Under the pieces are notes generated by a model. It saw only the letters and a program-made list of their open reading frames with translations. It did not search any database and was not told the DNA's origin. Shown here piece after piece: positions 47,084 to 57,912 of a stretch of DNA of 57,912 nt. The translations under genes and the position numbers were made by a program. Source of the stretch: Cyclospora cayetanensis (lineage: Eukaryota; Apicomplexa; Conoidasida; Eucoccidiorida; Eimeriidae); the NCBI RefSeq assembly GCF_002999335.1, contig NW_020312168.1:1-57912 (forward strand), in the 5' to 3' direction. Every line of letters begins with the position of its first letter. Positions within the stretch are counted from its first letter, which is position 1.

Positions 47084-49561
47084 CTAAGAGCCTTCGGGCT
47101 TGACGTCTTCCTTTGAAAGCTTCACGCGCCGCGATCGAACTTTCTTCCCGTCGGAGAGCTTCTGCAAGACACAGCCAAAAGAATCCTGCACAACCGTGAC
47201 TGCCCCTTAATTCACAAGAAGCGAGGTTCTAGGGCCCTTCCGCTAGACTACTTTTGACAGGTCGTACGGGGGCTTCAATGATCATCTTGGTGCTCTTTCG
47301 ACACGCAAGGGGATTGACGCCTTTCTTCCTGTGCAGGCGCACAGCACAGCACCCGCCAGCCACACGCGCCGTTGCTGACTCTGCAGCCTTTCTTTCGCTG
47401 CAGCGTCTACAACGGCAAAAGGGTCAGCAGCAAAGCAAGTTGCACACCGTTTTCTTTTGGCAGCACGCTCCAGTTCCCTCTGCTTTTGGAGCTCCTCCTT
47501 TTGCTGCTGCAGTAACAGTCCGCTGCAGTCAACTCCTTGCTGCTGCAGCTTTTCGAGTTGCTGCTTGCGGTCCGCAGCCAGGCGCCGCTTCTCGGCAGCG
47601 GCAGCAGCAAGGGGGCCCTTTGCGCTTGCGCGCTGCTGCTGCTGTGCTCTTACAAGGGAGAACTTGGTGGGTTGCTCAACTTGCAACACACCTTTAAAGA
47701 GAAACAGCAGAGGCAGCCCTGGCACTCGCCTGCAGCAGCACCAGCAGCCGGAGGGTGCTATTGGACGCTAAAGCGCCTTCAAGACGAATGCCAGAAGCAG
47801 CAGAAAACGCACCGCAGCAGCCAGAGCCGCACGCGGGCTCTAATACAGTACGCTGCAGCAGCAACAACTGTAGCAGCAGGAGAAGCAGCAGCAACAACTG
47901 TAGCAGCAGGAGAAGCAGCAGCAACAACTGTAGCAGCAGGAGAAGCACACCTAAGGCGTTCTCTGAGCCTCGCATCCTGCGTCGCAACGCAGAGTTTTCG
48001 TTTCTCCTGAGTGCTGACAAGGCGCACAATGCAACCGTAGGCATCAGGGTACTCAGAGGCGCCTTTTAAGACATCGGGAGTTGCTGTAGACGTCTCGCCA
48101 GTTATTCTGCCTCTTCCGAGGTCACTTGTGTTGTGCTGCAGATGCCGCGCTGCCGCGGCTGCTGCAGCTGCAATGCTTTGCTGCTGATGCTGTCGCTTCG
48201 CAGCTCCAGCGTCTTCGGGGAGGGCCCCCCCGATAAGGGCAGGGTGGAAGAGGAACTTGTGCTTCGGCATGTCGAGAGTTTTGCTGACTGTGATACAGCT
48301 CCTGGCGTGGCTGCTACGGTGCGAGGAGGGGCCTGTACCCTCATCGTCGTCGCTGCAGCCGCTGCTGCTGTCGTCAAGCAGCTGCTTCTTTGGCTGCTGC
48401 GACGCTGCGGAGGATTCGGGGAGCCTTCCGACTGCACTGCCTGTTCTCCCCCCATCTTCCCCGCTGCTGTCTGCGTTTTTTTCGCTCTGTCTGCGCTGCC
48501 TTTTCTGCGGGGGGGGAGCTCCCGCAGAGGGCAGTGCGTCGTCTGCACTTTCATCACGCCGTCCTTCTGCGGCAGACCTTGCTGCGGCGTTTTGGGGGGG
48601 GGTTGTTTCATCTTCTTCCCCCAGCGTTGCAAGTGCAGCGGCTGCTTCAGCTGCAGCTGTTGCAGCGGCGGCTTCCTCCGCGTGTTTGCACGGATATCTG
48701 AGCATCGCAAACAGAGCGCGTCTCGAATCTGAACGCTGTGGCACTGAATGGCGTCGAGCTGTTCAGGCCCATACACCGAGGTCTATGATTTCTCTCCTGT
48801 TCACCTTTTGTAGCGTTTTGCAGCTGCAGCGGCTCCCTGCGCTCCTGGTAGAGTCCTCACTTCCTTCATGATGCATGGCGTGACGTCTGAAGTCACACGC
48901 ATAGCTCTGAAAAACGTAATCCGTGGGAAAGGGGCGATGCGTGAGCTCCCGGCAGGCAAGTCGGAGATGCCTCCACACGGGTGCATGCAGGCACACTGCC
49001 TACGGTGGAAGACAAGGGGCAAACGGGGAGAGAGGGGAGAAGGAGGGATGAGGAAAAACAGGAGGGCTGTGCGATCCGATCGGGAAATGTGGCAGTACAA
49101 GAAAGCCACGACTCAGCCTTACACATGGTTGTTTTACCGCAGAGGACGCGTGGGAGCAGCTCCGCAACGTTAACTTTGTGGCGAATGCATGCGGCGAGAA
49201 ACGTGCCATCCACTGAAGACACAAACAATCTGACAGAAGATATTCCCTGATGAACCATACCTGCCAACGCGCAGCCACCACCACTCTAAATCTAAGGAAG
49301 TAGGGCCCTTGGAGTGGGAATGCTGATGACTGTGGCCTCTAAAAGAAGGCAAGAGCTTCCATTTTCAGCCTTCACATTCCTGGCGGCTGTACTGCCAGTC
49401 AGTGCAAGCGCCGGTAGGGAGCTTTTTATTTGGGAATACAGCCGGCGAGCGCTGGAGGGTTCTGTGGGATCACCGATGAGTTGATAGGGCTCCTGAATTC
49501 CGAAATGCGTCGCATAAAAGCGCATGATCTTCTTGAAAGACTTCTTCCGCGCCACCCTCAT
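47084..49561 (-). CDS. UTP23: rRNA-processing protein UTP23 (PIN-like domain)
   Basis: UTP23 is a nucleolar small-subunit processome protein with a PIN-like fold and a zinc-binding motif. Exons: 49561-49474, 49212-49123, 48886-48805, 48697-47951 and 47729-47411, plus a proposed last exon 47161-47084. Phases agree throughout and the model encodes 467 residues. Family blocks in order: KKIMRFYATHFGIQEPYQLI joined to VDGTFLAACIRHKVN, then TTM|YVTPCIMKEV, RYPCKHAEEA, CVATQDARLRERLR joined to RVPGLPLLFLFKGVLQVEQP. A basic, Gln/Lys-rich C-terminus (ERAAKRKR) and KLSDGKKVRSRRVKL follow. Exon 4 inserts roughly 170 low-complexity Ala/Ser/acidic residues between the Cys-His region and the VATQD strand. 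The donor at 47411 is the weakest join. Divergently transcribed from the MFS gene. Confidence 0.93.
47855..47947. repeat. 30-bp tandem repeat (3 copies) at UTP23 donor
   Basis: Three copies of AGAAGCAGCAGCAACAACTG plus TAGCAGCAGG. In gene sense they begin a few bases inside intron 4, right after the donor at 47950. The 30-bp unit keeps the frame open past the splice site. Confidence 0.9.
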
Positions 49562-50481
49562 CCTCGTAATGCACCTTTAAAAACGAATTCTACACGGTAC
49601 AGAACCCCCAGTTCATCGAATGGGCATCAGCGCAAGGCCGCTGCTCCGGCCTTCTACCGCGCGGCAGGCGAGTGCTGCTGCTGGAATTCCTTTTTCGCAT
49701 GAATAGATATTTAGAAATTCGCTTCCCAAAGCTGCGATTGCAGAGTCTGTTGGAACGGATGCAGCGAGGGCTGTTTTTTTTAGCGGCTTCTGCTGAAGCC
49801 GTTGCAAAACAGGGGCAGAGCGTGGTGGTTACTTCTGTGGTTTTCGAGTGCTGCTCCCAAGCAAGCACAATCCTTCACACCTTTCGAATGGCATGAAAAA
49901 CGTGATTTTCCCCTTTTGACCCTCAGCAAACACCACCCTGCAAACGGATGGGGGGCCCCCTCGGGGAACGATACACCGCGTGAGTACGGGTACAGCAGAG
50001 AGGTACCCTGGCAGTGTGTGCCCAGCCGCGGGGGGCCCCCCTAGAGACAGCAGCACCTGCCCTCTCTGCCTGCATCGCTTCCTAGTGCAGTTGTTGCTCC
50101 GCCAGCCGATTTTTTCATGGCTGGAATCAAAGCTGCCGCTTTCTTTTTTCAAGAAGGAAGCGAAAGACTGGGGGTTCACTCAAGCTGACTCAGTTGCACT
50201 CTGCCCAGCTCGAGACACACCGTGGACTCTCCTTCCCTTCCCCCTCGTGCGGTTCTCCTCCTTCCAAGAGCGTGCGACGACGCCTTAGATTTGAATTCTA
50301 CTTCACACTTTGCGGTCGGGTGTACATGCGCCTCCCCTCCCTCCTTGCCCCTCCCTCCTGCGAGCTCCCCCTGCACAGTCGTCCTCCACCCCTCCCTGCG
50401 TTCCCTCCTTTCTTGCCGCCATCGACTCGCCAATAGCGCGCCCTCCCGACTTCCCTCAGGCACACTCGTGGCAGGACGAAG
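49562..50481. promoter_or_regulatory. Divergent promoter region between UTP23 and MFS gene
   Basis: About 920 bases between two divergent start codons. GGGGGCCCCC palindromes occur at 49951-49960 and 50031-50040, exactly 80 bases apart. Short ORFs here are not convincing. The stretch 50325-50425 is CT-rich, as is common upstream of genes. Confidence 0.5.
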
Positions 50482-53634
<3,153 letters not shown>

Positions 53635-54026
53635 CTACAGCAGCAGCAGCAGCAGCAGCAGCCCGCCGACGCCCCCTCCCCGACACAGCCCAACAACCAA
53701 GGAGTCAACAAAGCGCCTTCGCTTCCTCCTCCAAAAGACAAGACTTTTGCGTAGTTTCTGCAGCAGCAGTTCCTGCTGCAGCCGTAGCGTCGCCTCGTGC
53801 AAGTGTAGCTTTGGCCGATGCTGCGCAGCCAGCATGGGTACTAATCGCTAAAAACCTTGTTCGCTACGGTGTCTCTGAGCGCCAACGGCTTTGTGCGCAA
53901 CTCAAATGCGCAGCCTCCCTACGAGGCTCAAGACCGACCCACCCCTTCAGGCGGGTAGACATACGTTTGTTCATGAAAAACTTTCCCCCCTCCCCTGGAT
54001 CTCACCGCTAAAAGAAAATGCCGGCC
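53635..54026. other. Convergent intergenic region with (CAG)n
   Basis: The 3' ends of the MFS gene (+) and COQ10 (-) face each other. A run of CAG triplets covers 53637-53660 directly after the MFS stop. Frames are open through the repeat but no product is recognised. Confidence 0.6.
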
Positions 54027-56250
54027 TCACTGCTGAGCAGAGCTGCTGCTGCCGCTGCTGTACCTGTCATACAGTCGCCGCAGAAGGGCGGCAGACTTAG
54101 CGCCCTTCAAATTTCTCTCTTGAAGAGATTCCGCCCTCTTCCCAGGGATACAAGCCGCATAAGAAATATCGCGCAGCGTTCTCAGCAGTGCTCGCCTCTC
54201 CTGCTGCTCATTGTCAAAGGCTAGAAAAGCCGCACCGACTGCTTGAAGACCAGACGGACAGCAGAGCAACACGCGCAAAGATCGGCATTCATCGCTCGTT
54301 AGCGCCTCAAACTCGCAGCTGCTGCTCGCAGCCTGCATTGCAGCTGCTGCAGTCTCGGACTGCTGCTGCAGCACATCCAGCCTCCGCAGCAGCACGGCCA
54401 CATCACGCGGCTGCCACCGACCTGCGCGGAGAAGGAGGCCGTAGATAGTGAGCGCACTTCAGACAAGCGCATGCAGCAGCACGAGCAGCCCTAGAAAAAA
54501 CAGCGACCGAAGAGGCAGTGAGAGGCTCTCTCGACTCGCTGCGCGCCAAGAGAAGAAGCATGCAGAGCAGACACGCTTCACGCTCAACCTACCTTCGGCG
54601 GCTTCGGAGGAAAGCTCTTCAACGTGAATACTTCTGCGTGGCTGCAGTACTCCTGCTGCTGCTGCTGCTGCTGTCTGGGGCTGCCGCGATGCCTCTCTGT
54701 TCTTGAGCTCCGTGCAGCTCCCGGCTTGCAATTCACTAGAACCAGCAGCTTTCGCCTTAGCGCCTCCTGCAGCGGAGTGATCCTCTGCCTCAGCTGCTGC
54801 CACCGATTTGGGGTGGAGTGCCCCCACACGGCGTTCGAAGCAATTCACCATGCGCTGTGCAACCTCACGCAGAAAGATGCTGGCTAAATGTTGATATAAG
54901 GCCGAACGACACTGCAGCAGCAGAACAGAGACGCAGCACGCACAAGACGATGCAGCCGGACGCACAGCGCGCAGTAAAAATAAACTAAGGGGCAGAAGGA
55001 AGCGAACGTTGGGATTTATCAGGAGTTTGGAAATCCCTCTCAGGAGCCTAGCTCGCCGTGCATGCACCACTCCTCCACCCACTCTCGCACAAGTACAACT
55101 ACCCCTCTAGGGCAACTGCATTTTTTGCAGCAGCGGCGGTTGCTGCAAAAAATGCAGATGCAACCATATGAACGTGCCGACTGACAACAAATCTCGCGGA
55201 AAAGTCGACGCGACATCCTGAACCCCCTGGAACGTCCCTAAACAGCCACTTTGTCTCCTGAAGCAGTCGCAGCAGCAGTCGCAAAGTCGTGCAGCACCGT
55301 ATGTTTGCGCCGCAAAAGGTAAGCCCAGCATGTTGGAATTTTTCTGCATGCAGCCGCAATGGCTGCGTGCATGCAGAGACCAAGCTGTCTTTCGGTGCAG
55401 ACGTGACTGCGGAAACTGAACGCACGAGGGTTTCAAAGAGGTTCGAGTCGATGGCTCGGCAGCAAATGCGCCAGCTGTCTGCACACCGCAAACAGTAGAC
55501 TCGCGATGTGAACCGCTCCTGCGTCAAGCCTAGGGATACGCTCAAGTAGCCGTCGAAAACATCGACACCCTCTGAAATATCCTTCCCAGAGCCTTCCGAA
55601 AAGGGCCCTAAGGCCTTTAAAACTTCAGGAGACTCACAAGACGTGCCGCCGAAAGCCCCTGGGAATATCCCACTATCCTGCGCATGCAGACGCACATCCG
55701 GCGTGAAAGGCGGATCATCAGTCCTGAACAGCGGCGTTTGCAGTGAGCGCGTCTTGATGCCTTTCCTCTGAGAGTTCAGAGCAAGCTGCGAGGGGCCTTG
55801 TATTGGGGGGTTTACGGTTTAGCGTGGATAGGGCTTGCGATGTACGCTACACCACGGAATGAAGTCTTTGTAGCTCGCCACGTCTCTAACAACATCCCAG
55901 TACTCTTCCTTGCGGTGTCTAGACACATGGGACTCATGGTGCTGCAGCATTTGCTGCGGCTCCCCCAATCCAACTATCGCAGCAGGCAAGTCAAAGAAGG
56001 GCCGACGCCGTGCTTCGTGCAGCAGTTGCTGATGAGCAGGTCCGTGCTGGTGGTTGGTGAGCGCAGACAGCATGGTGCCAATGCTGCTGCCTCCCCCGCA
56101 ACTGCCACTCCGCATGAGCAGACGGGAAGCTGCTAGGGAGGGGACGCGTAATTCTGCTGCGACACCACGCGGCGGACACCATGAGCGCGCAACCACCTTG
56201 ATACGGCTCTTGCCGCCGAGGCAGTGAGAGGCAAGGGTTCCGCGATGCAT
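54027..56250 (-). CDS. COQ10: Coenzyme Q-binding protein COQ10 with C-terminal extension
   Basis: COQ10 is a mitochondrial START-like protein that binds ubiquinone and supports its function in respiration. Exons: 56250-55846, 55785-55426, 55257-55186, 54911-54593 and 54421-54027. All junctions are GT-AG and in phase, giving 516 residues. Family blocks: WDVVRDVASYKDFIPWCS (end of exon 1), YLSVSLGLTQERFTSRV, NLFETL joined to ETKWLFRDVPGG, and VDFSARFV joined to CRSALYQHLASIF. REVAQRMVNCFERRVGALH ends the domain. ATG 56250 starts an Arg/Ser/Ala-rich N-terminus with few acids, suitable as a mitochondrial presequence. Compared with the usual 200-250 residues this protein has an insertion of about 70 residues after PWCS and a 200-residue Ala/Glu/Gln-rich C-terminal extension. 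Part of the extension (DVAVLLRRLDVLQQQ onward) looks helical and is of unknown function. Introns are short, the first only 60 bases. Confidence 0.92.
55116..55157. repeat. 17-bp perfect hairpin in COQ10 intron 3
   Basis: CTGCATTTTTTGCAGCA at 55116-55132 pairs exactly with 55141-55157 around an 8-base loop, inside the intron between the exons ending at 55186 and starting at 54911. Confidence 0.9.
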
Positions 56251-56968
56251 TTCGTATGGCAGGAGATGCAGCAGCTGCTAGAATGCGAGCAAGGGAGGCC
56301 GTACGCCGTTGAAGAGCGCCCGCAGGTAGGTATTGTGGCGGCAGAAGCAGCAGCCATTGCTGTCGCTTCGACCGAAGAGCGAGTGGTAGCGCTACCTGCG
56401 GCAATCTTAAGACCGGTGTTCGGGTGTACATACAGTGGAAGACGCAGCGCACAGCAACAAGAAGAGCGCCTGAAGAAGCCGGGGAGAGCTTCGGGATCCT
56501 GTAGCACAACCGGAAATCCCTGATGAGAGAAATCAAAAGGATGGAGGTTTCAAGTTTTAATTCGACAAAATAAATTCGGAAACCGCTGCCGACGCGTAGC
56601 AGTTTTCGCGTGCATGGGGCTGCATGCCAGCGACACCCAATTCATGGAAAGCGACTAAATGACGCAACAAACGGGCCTTGCAAGCATTCTCAGACTGCTC
56701 TAGACGATGATCTAGGGCGATTACATGACTATGTTGGCAGGAGCAGTGGCAAGAGGAGTATCGTTTATTGGCACCGCCGCTGCAGTGCAGAAAGCACAAC
56801 AACCAATCGCTTCTGTTTTGATTGCCAGGAAAGGAGCTGGTCTTCCAGCAGGAGGAGCGAAATTCAGCAGCAGCACATAAATATCTGGTACGATAAGCGG
56901 CAGGAATAGTGTTGCCAGGCCTTGCTACCGCTAAGACTGGTGCTGTAGCTGCGAGCACCTGAGTCGCA
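56251..56968. promoter_or_regulatory. Divergent intergenic region
   Basis: This lies between the start of COQ10 (-) and the candidate membrane-protein gene (+). ORFs on both strands overlap and none is recognised. Additional 5' exons of the downstream gene may lie here. Confidence 0.35.
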
Positions 56969-57912
56969 ATGCAAAGCCATATCGTGCCACAGCGGCTTAT
57001 GATGCTGAAGCGGTTAAGCGGCATGGGTAGAACCATCACCTCCATGCCCGCAAGAGGGAAACGCGCTCAAGCTGCAACTCAAGCCAGCAGCCGCAACAGC
57101 AACACGAGCAGCAAGAGCAACAGCCACGGCAACAGCAACGATAGCAGTGACCACAGCAGCACACAGAGCAGCGCCAGCAAGTGTAACAGCGACAGCAACA
57201 ACTGCACCCCCACAAGCGGGCGCGAATCACAGGATCCTCAGGCCTTGAATGCCTTTTGGTTGCGGCAGCGCTTAAGATCTAGCAGCCACTGCAGCGAACC
57301 GAACAGCAACAACAGCTTGCATCAGGGTGAAGTGGCGATGCTTTGTTGGAGAAAAGGCTTCGGCTTCATTCGTAAGCGCTGGGAGATTGTTGGTTTGGGG
57401 ATTTTGCTTGTTGGAATGGTCCCTATGTGCGTTCATGTGCTGCTCGACAGTATAGCTGCGCTGCACGTGAGGCCAGCTGTCTGCTGTCGTGTATCCTCGA
57501 ATCCAGCCACAAACGCGAAGCGACTAGGCACAAGGCTTGCTAGTTCGAGATGCGTGGCTCGATTGGTTGCTCGGGATGGTGGCGTGCTTGCGATTTGTCA
57601 TACTAGGGCCGATAGATGGAGGAGGTGACATCTTTTTTAGAGCAGAAGACCTTAGGTTTGAGACAGGTATATCTTCGCCTCTTCTGTTGCAGCGATATTT
57701 GGAGTCGCTGGGTGAAACTGCTGCTGCTGCCACTACTGCTACTACCAGAAGTTCCTATAATACTTGTGTTGCTAGAGATTCCTACAATACTTGTGTTGCT
57801 AGAGATTCCTACAATACTTGTGTTGCTAGAGATTCCTACAATACTTGTGTTGCTAGAGATTCCTACAATACTTGTGTTGCTAGAGATTCCTACAATACTT
57901 GTGTTGCTAGAG
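56969..57912 (+). CDS. Unrecognised membrane-associated protein with 9-residue tandem repeats, 3' end outside window
   Basis: Two exons are proposed: 56969-57466 and 57528 to beyond the window, joined by a 61-base GT-AG intron in phase 0 (ALH|AQG). From ATG 56969 the N-terminus is basic, then Ser/Asn-rich low complexity. A hydrophobic helix (IVGLGILLVGMVPMCVHVLL) and a second one (WLDWLLGMVACLRFVILGPI) span the splice. A charged stretch follows (GGGDIFFRAEDLRFETGI), then SPLLLQRYLESLG, an Ala/Thr linker and SYNTCVARD repeated to the window edge. No family is recognised. The second exon has no stop in the window. A minus-strand ORF over 57524-57733 competes, but its composition looks random. 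Confidence 0.48.
57753..57912. repeat. 27-bp tandem repeat at the window edge
   Basis: Five complete units plus 25 bases of a sixth. The unit starts TCCTACAATACTTGTGTTGC and ends TAGAGAT. Only the first copy differs noticeably (TAT for TAC). It encodes SYNTCVARD in the open plus-strand frame and continues past the window. Confidence 0.96.

Noticed and set aside
56725..56880. A 51-codon Gly/Ala-rich plus-strand ORF (MTMLAGAVARGVSFIG...).
   Set aside because: Too short and unsupported. It overlaps longer frames on both strands and no splice junction linking it to the 56969 exon was found.
57036..57230. Cys-rich minus-strand ORF (CCCRCY... type), superficially a metal-binding protein.
   Set aside because: It is the antisense of a Ser/Asn-rich AGCAAC repeat; Cys arises from GCT/TGT shadow codons.

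Overview
The window is nuclear DNA of a coccidian apicomplexan, most likely an Eimeria species. The signs are intron-rich genes with GT-AG introns, pervasive CAG/GCA trinucleotide tracts giving poly-Gln, poly-Ala and poly-Ser, many TA/CA microsatellites, repeated TGCATGC motifs, and gene-dense repeat-rich stretches alternating with repeat-poor stretches without recognisable genes. Such alternating R and P segments are known from Eimeria chromosomes. The species cannot be fixed from sequence alone. Bases 26-83 match an Illumina adapter in length and largely in sequence, so base 1 is probably a contig end.

Layout, left to right: an RsuA/RluB-type pseudouridine synthase (-, 366-2456); ribosome-biogenesis factor RRP36 (+, 3144-4112); a SAPS-domain phosphatase-associated protein with many exons (-, 5153 to about 11934); unresolved minus-strand coding fragments (12634-13798); a repeat-poor segment (about 13980-16870); cohesin SMC1 in some 20 exons (+, 17004-26216); a second repeat-poor segment (26217-28937); a GNPAT-type dihydroxyacetone-phosphate acyltransferase (-, 28938-34235) followed by a fatty acyl-CoA reductase (-, 35023-37735); a small hydrophobic ORF (38124-38474); a third repeat-poor segment (38475-41428); a CX5R phosphatase with a KADEQ-type tandem repeat (-, 41429-44609); two candidate membrane or secreted exons (44989-46167); UTP23 (-, 47084-49561); a 12-TM MFS transporter (+, 50482-53634); mitochondrial COQ10 (-, 54027-56250); and the 5' part of an unrecognised membrane protein entering a 27-bp (9-residue) tandem repeat at the right edge (+, 56969 to past 57912).

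For the pseudouridine synthase, MFS and COQ10 a complete exon chain was traced with splice phases that agree throughout. For UTP23 the chain is complete except for a proposed last junction, and for the fatty acyl-CoA reductase except for the C-terminal end. The others are established by ordered family motifs in successive exons.

Functionally, the most interesting pair is the reductase next to the GNPAT-type acyltransferase on the same strand. These enzymes make the fatty alcohol and the acyl-DHAP that feed ether-lipid synthesis. RRP36 and UTP23 both act in the small-subunit processome. Many introns carry tandem repeats that begin at or close to the 5' splice site. Two near-zero-loop perfect inverted repeats could be cruciform elements or fold-back assembly artefacts.
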